Below are positions 49,591 through 60,589 of a stretch of 64,000 bases of DNA, piece after piece (the first letter of the stretch is position 1; each line of letters opens with the position of its first letter). Position numbers and translations under genes: made by a program. A model generated the notes under the pieces. It did no database searches, was not told where the DNA came from, and worked only from the letters and a program-made list of their open reading frames with translations. This stretch comes from Cymbidium sinense (Eukaryota > Streptophyta > Magnoliopsida > Asparagales > Orchidaceae), in the NCBI GenBank assembly GCA_021442155.1, contig CM038218.1:61222268-61286267 (forward strand), given 5' to 3'.

Positions 49591-50745
49591 AGTTAGAGAG
49601 GTTGAGATATATGAGGGTGCGACCTACTATCTTCCTCAAAACACTCTTTCTCGTGAACTTGGGAAAAATTCAAATTCAAAAGAAAAAGAAAATAAAGAAA
49701 AAGAAAAAGAAAAAAAATAAAAGAAAAATGAAAATCCAAGTGAACAAGAAAGGAAATTGAAGAAGAAATTGAGTCGCATATCACATTCCACCACAGTTCA
49801 TTCCATCATATGGACATGTGGGTAGGATGACACCTCCACTCGCAGGTAGAGGCAATAGAGGCGGTTTTAGAGGTGGAAGACCCCTGGTTGGCCATCGATA
49901 GGGTTATATTCAGTTCATAGGAGTACTACATTCATAGACTTGGAATCCAGCTCGAAGGATGAGCCTAATATGATTAGTATACCAGCCAACTCCTCTTAAC
50001 GGGTTTCATTGGAGGTGACACTCGAGCCGGACAATGATGAAGACCAGGCTTCCAGATAAAGCATGAAAGTATTTAAATCAAATGTATGTGAAACTATCAG
50101 GCACCAGTTAGGAACCTTAGCTCTAACCTTACTTTCATCTCAAAAAGTTGAATATTTAGTAGTTAAGGAAGCCCCTCAGTCTTCTAGAGATGTCAAGTCA
50201 AAGAGATTCTTTTTAGGATCATCATCCTCAATTCTTGAAGTTAATATAGAACTTGAGGATGATTCATATAAAGAATTAATAGAATTACCTTTTGATTGGC
50301 ACTCGCCTTGTGTCATTAATTTTGCAAAGAAGGGTTTGATTTTTTATTCATGGTCTAAGCACAGGTCAGAGTACTTCAAAAAGCTATGGAACAACACAGG
50401 CAGGGATGCACAATCAAGATTAGGACTAAGATTCGGTACAATGGGTCCAGTTGATGATGACGATTACTGCTTAGTTGTCACAAACCATCTAAAGTCTGAT
50501 AGGTTCTTTTCACACTAAACCAACTCTTATGAGGATGTGAGTTTAGAAAATTCATATGATCCAGATGATCTCCAAATTAAAGATGCATCGCCAAAATTTG
50601 AAGAGGAGGTCCATTCAATAATTGACAAGCTTAAAGTAATCAACCTCAGGATAAAAGAAAATCCTCGCCCGACATACATCAGTTTGTTGCTGAATGAAGA
50701 AGAAACCAATGACTTAGTTAGGCTATTGACTGAGTTTAAAGATTG
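49591..50745 (+). pseudogene. Protease-RT connecting region, decayed
   Basis: Low-complexity A/G-rich DNA (49674-49738) is followed by open stretches 50063-50518 (151 codons) and 50537-50746. The latter ends in NDLVRLLTEFKD just before the RT N-terminus. No enzymatic motif is seen. In this lineage the connecting region is long and poorly conserved. The 151-codon frame is the longest uninterrupted one here, apart from the Ser/Thr-rich linker. Confidence 0.5.
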
Positions 50746-51590
50746 ATTTGCATGGAGCTATGAAGAAATTTCTAGATTATCTCTTAACATAGCAGTCCAT
50801 AAACTAACAATAGATCCTAGCGCTAACCCGATCTAGCAAGCTCCTAGATGCATGAGATTAGAAATCGAATAATAGGTCACTTCTAAAGTCAAGAAACTAA
50901 TCGATGCTGGTTTCATCAGGGAATAAAAATACCCTACCTGGTTTGCCAATGCCATACCAGTTAAGAAGAAGAATGACCAAATTTGTATTTGCGTCGATTA
51001 CAGAGACTTAAATAAGGCATGTCCTAAGGATGAGTTTCCTCTTCTTATACCAAAATTAATGGTGGACATTGCCTCATCTCATGCAATTTTCTCCATCATG
51101 GATGGGTCATCTGGTTACAACCAAATCAAGATGGCCCCCGAGGATGAAAGAAATACTGCTTTTCAAACCCCGATAGGAATCTATTATTATAGGGTCATGC
51201 CTTTCGGCCTTAAAAATGCTGGTGTTACATACCAACGGGCCATAAATCAGATCTTCAATGAACTCATCCATCATCAGGTTGAGTGCTACGTTGATGATCT
51301 AGTGTCAAAAGCAAAGAAAAGGAAGACTATCTCTTTGACTTGAGAGTAATTTTGGAACAGTTAAGATAATATAACCTCAAAATGAATCCCCTGAAGTGTG
51401 CATTCAGAGTAACTTCAAAGAAATTCCTTAAGTTTGTTGTCCGACACTAGGGAATAGAAATAGATCCTGAAAAGATTGAAGCTATCTTAGAAATGTCACC
51501 TCCTAAAAGTTTAACTCAACTCAGATCTTTCCAAGGATGGTTGGCGTATCTAAGATGCTTTATTTCCAACTTATCGAGATGCAAGCCATT
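50746..51590 (+). pseudogene. Reverse transcriptase, Tat-type, decayed
   Basis: From FAWSYEE (50749) on, the frame carries the RT blocks in order. PTWFANAIPVKKKNDQ is followed by CVDYRDLNKACPKDEF and FSIMDGSSGYNQI, the first catalytic Asp block. TAFQTP and VMPFGLKNAGVTYQRA come next, then the active site YVDD (about 51290). A frameshift follows near 51320, and FLKFVVRH and IEIDPEKIEAIL resume in another frame with the connection domain (51493-51590). The AGVTYQRA block is typical of the Tat lineage. Catalytic residues survive, but stops at five or more sites kill the frame. The product would have copied the element's RNA into DNA. Confidence 0.85.
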
Positions 51591-51798
51591 CTCGTGTCAA
51601 AAGGATGCCAAGTTCAAGTGGGATGACAAGTGCCAACATGCCTTTGAAGATATCAAGAAGTATTTGGTGAAGCCGCCAATTTTAGCAACCCCTATCCCGA
51701 GCAGGCCACTCATCATCTACATTGCTGCATTGGATGACTCTCTCGGCACTCTATTGGCCCAAGCCAACGACGAAGGGAAGGAGAGTGCTCTCTACTAC
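51590..51798 (+). pseudogene. RNase H, first part, cut by copy E
   Basis: The frame reads KFKWDDKCQHAFEDIKKYL and IIYIAALDDSLGTLLAQ to ESALYY, then enters copy E at 51799. The missing continuation is at 59762, where SHHLIPAEANYPPIEKHCLA resumes in register. The last five bases before the insertion, ACTAC, are repeated after it. The domain would remove the RNA strand of the hybrid during replication. Confidence 0.8.
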
Positions 51799-52189
51799 TG
51801 TCGACCTCATTTTTAGAAGGAGCTCTCAACCTATCCATCTTAGACATAGGGCTTCTCTTAGACTTTAAGTTTATTCATCTTAAGACATATTTAGTGATTA
51901 GGGACACTCAACCTAGCCCTAAAGACTTAGAAGAGTTAGCCATAGGAATAGGTTATGCCTTAGGGGTGTTAGGAAAAGTTTCCAACCCTTAGCTTAAACC
52001 ACTCCTCACCTTACTTCCTTCAAGTCAAACTCCAAATCATTCTTATTTGATTTTTTCCAAACTCAATCAATGTCATATGATTGAAATCCATGATTGAAGC
52101 CAAATTCAAAATTTAGAACTCCAAATTCCAAATCTTGCCTAAGTCCTTAATCCCCTTTTAAGGACTTAGCCAAAATCAAATCTAAATCA

Positions 52190-52800
52190 CCTCATACTCA
52201 TGCAATTTTCTCATAACTCATTTATATTCTCATATATAAATGAAATATAAATTCAAATCAATGAAATCAAACTCAAAAATTTAAATTCCTAATTTAAAAT
52301 CTTTTCTAAGTCTTTAATTTCCTTCTTAAGGACTTAACCAAAATCATGATCAAACCAAGTTAAACTCATGAGATTTTCTCATAACTCATTTATATTTTCA
52401 TTTATATTCATATATATAAATGAAATATAAATATAAATCAATCAAACTAAACTCAAAACTCAAATCCAAAACTCTAAAATTTCTTAAGTCCTTTAAATTT
52501 CCTCTTGAGGAGTTAGCCGAGATCATGATCAAATCATCTTCAAATCAATTCAAACTCATGAGATTTTCTCATAACTCATTTATATTTACATATATAAATG
52601 AAATATAAATTCAAATCAATCAAATCAAATTCAAAATTCAAGCTCCAAACTCCAAAATTTCCTAAGTCCTTTAAGTTTCCTCTTAAAGATTTAGCCTACA
52701 TCATGACCAAATCATTCCAAATTCATGAAATTTTTTCATAATCCATTTATATTTTCATTTATATTCACATATATAAATGAAATATAAATTCAAACAATCA
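52190..52800 (-). repeat. 180-bp tandem hairpin repeats (copy E, four units)
   Basis: Hairpins lie near 52205, 52390, 52570 and 52755, each in a unit with 'ttaagtccttta'/'ggacttagcc'-like arms. The first unit has lost part of its left arm. Confidence 0.8.
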
Positions 52801-53919
52801 GAACCAATTCCAAAAATCAAACTCAAATCCATTGAAAATCCAACCTAAGCCTTTCAAGTCAAAATCTTGAACTTAGCCAAATTAACTTCAAATCAAGCCA
52901 AACTCTTGATTTTCCTTCATGATTCAATCAATCCTACAGTCATGAATCCAAACATAAATACAAACTTCAATGACTTAACTAAGACTCAATTCAAAATTCA
53001 AACCCAAATCCATTCATGTTCTTTCTTTGAATATGAAATTATAAAATGAATCAAAACCCATTTGACTTCAAACCACTTGCAAATGGATTTATATTTCAAT
53101 CATAAGTCCATATACAAGTTCAATCAAACTCAAATCAAGCTTAGACCAAGCCATTTGACCCACTTAAGCTCACTTGACCCAAAGTGACCTAAAGTACCCC
53201 TTATGAGCCAAATTATAATCCTAACCAAATTGGATTGAATCAAACAAACCTATGCCTCTCATCATGATCAACAATCATCATGGGATGATCAATCACTCAA
53301 ATTGGGTCAAACCAAGTCAAACCTAAGGGTTGACCAAGTCAACACAGCCAAAATGAAACCCAAGATCGCCAAAATCTACCATAGGCCAAATTTATTGAAA
53401 CTAATGATCTAAGTTCATTCATGACCAATGTTTGAACTTGACCAAGTCAACATTGATTTAGCCTAACCCATTGGCCACTTGACCCAAGTTGACCTAAGTT
53501 GACCTCAAAAGTCAAAATGTGTCAAAACTTGATCTAAGCCAAATTGTTTGAAATCAATGGGTCAAGTTCATTCCAAATCACTTGTTGAACTTGACCAAAG
53601 CCTCAATTGGCCAACTAGACTTAACCTAGCCCAATTTACCCAACTTGACCTAATGGGTCATGTTGAGCCAAATTCAAACTTAACTAATATTGATTAGAAA
53701 CAAAGATACCAATCCACCTCATATGACTAACCAAACCTAAACCTACCCATGACCTAGCTCAAATAGGTCAAATAGGTCAAATTGGTCAACTTGACCCATT
53801 TGATCTAAATGAAGTCATATGAACCAAATTCAAACCTAAATTGAATTAAATCAAACCAAATCCACCAAAACATTTCAAATGGTCATATGAACTTGACCCA
53901 ACCCTTGGTTTGACCCAAT

Positions 53920-53935
53920 TTGACCAATTGGTCAA
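53920..53935 (-). promoter_or_regulatory. Paired W-box palindrome (copy E)
   Basis: TTGACCAATTGGTCAA is perfect, within a TTGACC/GGTCAA-dense stretch (53150-53990). Confidence 0.55.
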
Positions 53936-54433
53936 CTTGACCCAAGTTGACCCATTTTGACCTAAATGGGTCAACATGAGCCAAACCATACCAAATGAAC
54001 TCCAAATCAATGAAACTTGGCCAAACCTATTCCCTCAACTTACCCAACATATTCAAATTCAAAAATCAACCAAATGACCATTCTAACCCTAGGCCATAAA
54101 ACAAAGTTTGGTCAAATCCATGGGGAATTTGGTAAATTCCTCTTCACACCTACTTGATACTCTCCTAATAGGTCAAGTAAATCCTATGAAGGGTGGTGCA
54201 TCCAACCCAATGGGTTTGGATCATCCCAACTTGACCCAAGGCCAAAACCGAGCACATGGCTCAAATTGGGCACATGAGAATCATGTTCCCACTCAATTTG
54301 AGCACATGGGGAATTACCATTCCACTCCTTAGCCTAAACTGACCATGTGCAAGCCTCTAACAGATCAAACAAACCACTGTCTAAGGTCAATTGGATCAAA
54401 ACAATGTGAAGCTTTAATCGTCTGATTGCCTAA

Positions 54434-54452
54434 GGGGGAAATATACTCCCCC
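54434..54452 (-). promoter_or_regulatory. Conserved G/C-tract palindrome (copy E)
   Basis: GGGGGAAATATACTCCCCC has 5-bp perfect G/C arms, with one mismatch next to them. Confidence 0.6.
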
Positions 54453-54995
54453 TAATTCACTTCAATTCCAACAGAGCCTAATTTGATTGAGTAAGAGAGA
54501 GTCATAGGAGCCATTAGAAAGAGTTCCTAAGCTTCTTAGAAGGAGATTGAAGTTGCCATTTCTCAGTTTCCCTTAAGCCAAAATAGGGGAGCTCCAAGGA
54601 TTTGCAAACTTTTTGCACACACCAAACCAAGTCAATTCCCTTTACACACTCCCTCAGGGGATCAAGTCGAGCTTGCCCAACCTCTTTCCTAAATTTCAAA
54701 GGCAAGGGGAGATCCACTTCAATCAAAATTGAGTTCACTAGGAGGAGGAGTTGGTCCATAGTCCTATCCACTCAACCTCATGAGCTAGAACTTTGACCAA
54801 AGCTTCATCCAGACGAAGCTCCTCCAAGGGAATCGAGTGCCAGTGATCACCTCCGGTGAGGTTAGACATTTTTCGATCACTTAACTCAATGTGGTGTGGA
54901 GCTTTGTGAAATAAATTTTGATCCCATAGAATTTTGATCGTTAGATGTGGTTGCCATTAGGTTTAGATGGTGTGGGTTAAATTTCAATCTAATAT

Positions 54996-55011
54996 GAGCT
55001 CGATCGAGCTC
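54996..55011 (-). promoter_or_regulatory. 16-bp perfect palindrome GAGCTCGATCGAGCTC
   Basis: It lies between the G/C palindrome and the putative promoter in copy E. Copy D has an interrupted version (about 38571-38597). The function is unknown. Confidence 0.5.
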
Positions 55012-55194
55012 GGATCTTCCCTTTGAAAGTGGACGATCTCCATTATTTCTTAGGGAAGAACATGAATGATCTCTAGCTGTCCATTCACGCATTTTGGATG
55101 GATGATCGAGATTAAACACATGCTTTAGATATGATTTTATCCCATACCTGGATTAAATCTGATCGTTAATCAAATGGCGTGTAATTACAGACAC

Positions 55195-55230
55195 TACGAT
55201 GTGACATTTAAGTAGCCACTCAGAGGATGA
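55195..55230 (-). promoter_or_regulatory. Putative LTR promoter core (copy E)
   Basis: On the minus strand, GTGGCTACTTAAATGTCACA matches the conserved block of copies A (15355-15380) and B (31191-31215). The bases outside it diverge. The TATA-like centre is weaker here. Confidence 0.35.
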
Positions 55231-58065
55231 TGCATGTAAAGCATGGCCGAGTCAGCTACATGCATGGTGAGCCGTAGGATTAAGGGATTAATTAGGGTTT
55301 ATTTAATTCTAATTAATCCTCTAAACTTCTAAAATTCATATCTCTCTAAAGAAAAATTAGAAAAATATGAGGTAAATTGCCACTGAAAGATAATTCAATC
55401 TAAAATATTCTAAAATTGGTTTTAATGGATTTTCAATATTGACTTTCTTTGATTTTGGGTTTTATTAGAAATCTTAAATTGCTAATTACTCACTAATTAA
55501 TCCACTAATTAATCTCAAACTTCTTAAGTGTATTTTGGGGGATGACGTCTGCCTCGCCTAATTTTCTTGGGATTTATTGGTAACTTAATTAAGGAAATTG
55601 TTAATTCATTTCCTAATTATCCCTTAATGTAATTAAGGTTAATAAAGGGTTTAATTAGTGGTTAATTGTTTGTTAAAGTTGATTAATGTCTGTTTCAATG
55701 AATAGGAAGTTTAGAAAATAATTTTGGGGCATTTACCCTAAGCTATTCTTTAAACCCCCTTTTCTTTCTTAATCCTCTCTTAATTAAGGGCTAATTCACT
55801 AATTACCCTCTCAATTAATTTCTTAAATTTCTAAAACTTTCCAAAACTTAATTAATCTACTTGGGGTAGATTCTTAGGTGTTGAAGAGCCTAAGTTCAAT
55901 TAAAGAAATCAAGATTCAACTCACATGTGTGAGGGGTGTTTTAAAATCACTTAAGTTAAACCCCTTAGCTTAATTAATCATTAATCATGAGCCAAATTGC
56001 ATTAAGCTCTTTTTTTTCTAGGTGCATTACAAATTTAAATTCCTTGTAAGATTTTATGTCATCTCATTGGCTCATAATTATTTGGTTAACTATGCTAAGG
56101 TGGTGTAGGTAAGGGATAATTAATATGTTTAATTCCTACCTTAACCTAATCAAAATATAAAATCAATCTAATCATCTAAAAATTGAATAAAAATATCAAC
56201 ACATGTGGGAATGGGTTAGGAACAACAAAATCACTTCATATTTTCAAAATTAAATCAAATTCAAAATCAAACAAAAATCACATTAAACAAACTTTGATTT
56301 ACTTTAAGCTTTCTTATTTCATAAGATTATCTTTAGAAATTAATTAAAGTGAATGTGTTTACATATTTTCATTGCTTTAGTTCTTTCTCAATATGATAAA
56401 TATGTGTGTCATATGGTTTCATGCATCCATTCTTTTCAAACATCAAATTTAAAATAAAATTATTTTCTTTATGTGAAATTGTATGTGTTGGCTAAAGCAG
56501 GAATATGAGTGGTATTATCACTATTAAATTCAAATTATTTTCAAAATATATGAATTAATTATCAAAACTGAAAGTTTGTTACTTATATCTTACTTATAAG
56601 TTTGCATGTGAGTAAAATATAAGGATGTGCTTAGTGTAGGTTTTCCTTCTCTTCTCTTTTAGTATAGTTTTGAACAGGATTTGACAAGGTGTATGGTTCA
56701 TTTGAAAAGAACCTAACACTTGCCTAATTCCATATTCTATTCATTCCTATACTATTGCTTAAGAAGGACACCTATACTTGTACATATAAATTGTATAAAC
56801 AAAAATAAATCAACCAACATAAACTTTTGCATTCTTTCTTTTCAATTCATTTCTTTTGAACACATGCTTGTATTTAAGAAAAGTTGTATATTAGTCTAGA
56901 CAATCCCAAGGTTGCAAGGCTTTAAGTAGCCCTAAGTAGGTTTTGTACCTTACACCTCTGGTTAAGAATGGCATCGTACTCACTTATGCCTTTCATACAT
57001 TCATATGTGCATGTGAAAATTGGATAGAAGATCCCTTCGCTACTAAATGAGAATCATGCATCGTAAACATCCAAATTTCCTTAAATAAATTACTTAGCAT
57101 GCATCATAAAGTGTGTTAAACATTCCTATTTGTATGTATAAATATGTTTAGGACTCATTCATATGCATGTTATACATGTTGGGAAAGAAATGAAGTGATG
57201 TATGTTTTGTGAATTTAATTCATTTTACTTAATCTTAAAATGTCTTTCTTTTTGAATAGGTTTGTTTAGAGTTCATATAAACTTAGGATTAATTAAAACA
57301 CTTAATTAAAACATTCACTAAATAAAACCAAAACATGAATCCTTAGAAATTACTTAGGCTAAGGAAGGAAAGAGGAGTTCTCTTCTCTTTCCGTCTTTTT
57401 ATAACTTAATAATTAATTGTAGGATTCACTTAAACCCAATCAAAAATAAAATAAAATCAACCCAAAATAACTAAATCACTTAAATGAAACCCTCCTCTAA
57501 GTTGAACATTCTTCACACTTAGAAAATTCTAAATTAAAGCCATAGCTAAGCATACCACACAAACCTCTAAAGCACACACATTAGGCTAAGTCACCACTTC
57601 TAGCTTTAGGTTAGGGCGGTGCATGGTTTTATGCTTACTTTTATTTTGTGATATATGTTTTAGTCTGAATGTTAGGATGTATGTGCATAGAATGGATGGT
57701 AGGGCTATCTTAATCTAACCATTATTTTCTGCAGGGGATTGTGTTTAAGGGACGCTATAATAAATAAAAATAAAAATACTTTTGCTATGCAGCTGCTTAG
57801 ACCCCTAAGAATAATCCAATAGGCGAGATGGACTTAGTCACCCATGTGTGGGGTGATAAGTTCAATATACATGCTTGGGATTTGGTGATTTATTTAACTA
57901 ACCTTTGTTTTATAGGTGTCAACTAGATTTACTTTTCCTTTTCATGTAAATTTTATAATTAGGATTTTGGAATGATTATTATGGGGATTAGGATGAGCAT
58001 TTGTCATAAGATATCATCTTATGCACCATGTGAAACCTTTAGAGCATCCATTTTCCAAACATCCA

Positions 58066-58135
58066 AAAGAAGGAACCAAAGAAGAAAGAAGAAAAGAAGA
58101 AGAAAGAAGAAAAGAAGAATGAAGAAATGAAGCTT
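58066..58135 (-). repeat. Purine-rich GAAGAAA tract (copy E)
   Basis: Counterpart of 28880-28954 and 40974-41038. Confidence 0.8.
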
Positions 58136-58203
58136 GAAGACCTCCATAACAATGAGTTCCTTGCTTAATTGTATTTAAATTTTTTATAATCTGGGTTGTA
58201 TAT

Positions 58204-58257
58204 GGGTAGAGCTTGGCTACCCAATTTTCTTTCGGGTTTGTGCAGTGGTACCCGACC
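58204..58257 (-). promoter_or_regulatory. Conserved twin-hairpin core (copy E)
   Basis: GGGTAGAGCTTGGCTACCC (58204-58222) and TGGTACCCGACCA (about 58246-58257) keep both arms, although loop bases differ from copy C. Confidence 0.55.
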
Positions 58258-59761
58258 ATAATGGCCTCTTATTCATTTGCAATTAGTTTTATAAATTGAT
58301 TGATGATTTGTTTAGCTTGTGCATTAAGTGACATCCTTTTTCTAGTTTCTTCCTTGCTTTATGTATGACATGGATGTGGATTAGACTCCTAAAAAAAATA
58401 AATCTTCTACCAAATTTAATAATTCGAAACTAAAAATAAAGAATTCATAACCTCACCTAAAGATTTGGCTAAAATCAAGATAAAAGAATTAGTAACCCTT
58501 TAGTTGGATGAGTATTTCTCTTATAACATCATGCACAAATGCATATTATTTTTACTCTTGATTGGAGGGCTTCCACCTTTTCCAAAGAAACTTGGCTTGA
58601 CCTTTGAGAGCCATGGTGAAAATACACCTCCTCCCTTCTCACTGATTTTGGCCAATAATCTCATTTCTCATGCATTAGGCATATGAATTCTATTAACCTG
58701 AGTCAATATAAATGTCCAAAAATAAAAATAAAATGAAATTCAAATTGCATTAGATTTAGGTCATTTGAAGCATACCCCTACATGATCTAGTCTCTTTAGA
58801 GAGTGAGTTTAAGGACGTAGTCTCTTTCTAAATAAGTAACAACCTAGCTATCTTGCATAAAGCATATGACTTGCCTACATGAATTTAAAATTGTAGGAGG
58901 AGTTAGCTGGTGGCCACCCCAGACGGTTGTAAGTCCAAGCAGTCAGGTGGTTTGTCTTCTCTTGTGGAGGCAAATCAAATACCCATTTTTTCCTTAGATT
59001 TAAACTATGCTTTCAGATCTCAGCAAAGCTCCCTCGATTTAGGTTCTGAGGTTGCTTCTCCCTTTTTTGGGCCATAAGCATAAATCCTCACCTCTTAGGC
59101 ATTTCCAAAATCTTGTGTTGTGGAATCATGTGCCCTAAATTTCTAATGAAAAAATTCAAATCAAAAAAATTAAATCAATTCCAAAAAAGATTTCAAAAAT
59201 GTAAAGCCCAACCATAGGATAGTTTGGGATGCTCGCTAGGTTTCCTAACATCGTGGGAATCTCCTACTTATCTTCCTTTGGCTTCGATAATAGCTCCCTC
59301 TCTTTGATCAATCCCATTTGATCTTCCAAAATAAACTAATTGATTGATAGTCCTACCTATTGTAATCTTTGGAGACAATAATCATTTACCTTAATCAAGA
59401 GTATTCCTAAGGGATCTCATTCCTTAGGATGTAATTAACTATGGAGGCTTGCCCCTGTTGAAAACTTAATGAACTCGGTTTAAAATAAACCTTACTTTAC
59501 TTTTCTATATAAAGTAGGGGAAGAATCTTTGGTACATATGCAAACCCATTATCCTTAGGAGTCCTTATTGAGGTGATTAGGTCCATTGTAGGGTGTTGAC
59601 TTCTATCTTTCGAGATAGTACACCTCTCCTCAATGTCGTACTCGATCACCCTTAATAAGAACATCTGCAGATCTATACAGTGTCCCAACTAAAGGCATAT
59701 ATTTCTATTTTCATTTATCCTCTCCAAAAAGGTTAGATGAAGGCGGGAATATTTCACCACA

Positions 59762-60055
59762 ACTACCTCAGCCATCATTTGATTCCTGCTGAAGCGAACT
59801 ATCCACCTATTGAGAAACATTGCCTAGCTTTGATCTTTGCATCTCAAAAGCTATGGTACTACATGCTTTCTCATAAAGTGAACTTGATTTCCAGAACCAA
59901 TCCACTGCAGTATCTCATGATACGACCAATGCTATTCGGATGTTTGGTACATTGGTCCATGATACTATCACAGTTTGATATCACATTTGTACCCCTAAGT
60001 GTGATAAAAGATCAAGCACTAGGGGATTTCTTAGCAACACACCCACTTCCTGCTG
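59762..60055 (+). pseudogene. RNase H, second part
   Basis: After copy E the frame resumes SHHLIPAEANYPPIEKHCLA, then SHKVNLISRTNPLQYLM, FDITFVPL and ALGDFLATHPLP. It stays open for 141 codons (59737-60162, the first bases belonging to copy E and the duplication). This is the C-terminal half of the first RNase H of a Ty3/gypsy Pol. It is open over its whole length, unlike the RT. Confidence 0.8.
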
Positions 60056-60099
60056 ATTCCCCAGTTAGTGATGATCTCCCTAGCGAACAAATCATAAAC

Positions 60100-60585
60100 T
60101 TAGGGGAGATTGACAACCATCGATGGAAGTTGTATTTTGATGGTGTGGCATTTCTTTCATAAAGGAGAAGCACCACGATCTACTCTTCCAAGAAAGGCAG
60201 GGATAGGAATAGTTCTCTAAACTTCAGACTGCAATATGATAAGATTCTCATACTATCTCTCCAATCCTTGCACCAATATTGAAGCCAAGTAAGAGGCTTT
60301 AATTACTGCTCTGAAGTTAGCTATCACAGTGTGTGTCAAGAGCATCAACATCTTTGAAGATTCTCAGTTGGTCATCAATCAGATTGCTGGGTCCTACAAG
60401 ATTCTCAAACCCAAGATTCATCATTACCACGAGTATACCATGGAGCTGTTGGCCCAAATCCCTGAAGTCACCATCTACAAGATTCCTCGAGTAGAGAATG
60501 CAGTAGCAGATGCTTTGGCCAAACTTGCGAAAGAATTGGCATGTCTGGAAGATGAGTCCATTCCAATAAGGGTCCAAAATTGACA
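60100..60585 (+). pseudogene. Second (archaeal-type) RNase H
   Basis: WKLYFDGVAFLS (60124) opens the domain. After a stop and a damaged stretch come EALITALKLAITVCVKSINI, EDSQLVINQIAGSY, MELLAQIPEVTIYKIPRVEN and AVADALAKLAKEL (to 60585). The D-G-A start, the E in the helix, the D in EDSQLV and the D near the end in VADALA correspond to the four acidic positions of the fold. This extra RNase H between the first RNase H and integrase is a hallmark of the Tat/Ogre lineage. The first strand is truncated by a stop at 60160. Confidence 0.75.
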
Positions 60586-60589
60586 AGTC

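Larger units (their letters stand above)
51799..59761 (-). mobile_element. Copy E: giant solo LTR inside RNase H
   Basis: The plus strand starts TGTCGACCTCATTTTTAG and ends ATATTTCACCACA. It is flanked by perfect ACTAC duplications (51794-51798 and 59762-59766). Both TG and CA ends are intact, making this the best preserved and probably youngest copy. The length is 7,963 bp, with no coding capacity; ORFs inside it are fortuitous. It contains four hairpin repeats, the W-box palindrome, the G/C palindrome, a purine tract and the twin-hairpin core in the same order as C and D. The exact interruption of a known protein domain fixes both boundaries to the base. Confidence 0.9.

Noticed and set aside
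59737..60162. 141-codon ORF as an independent gene starting at its own ATG
   Set aside because: The ATG lies in the terminal bases of copy E. The protein is the second half of the RNase H domain that copy E split.
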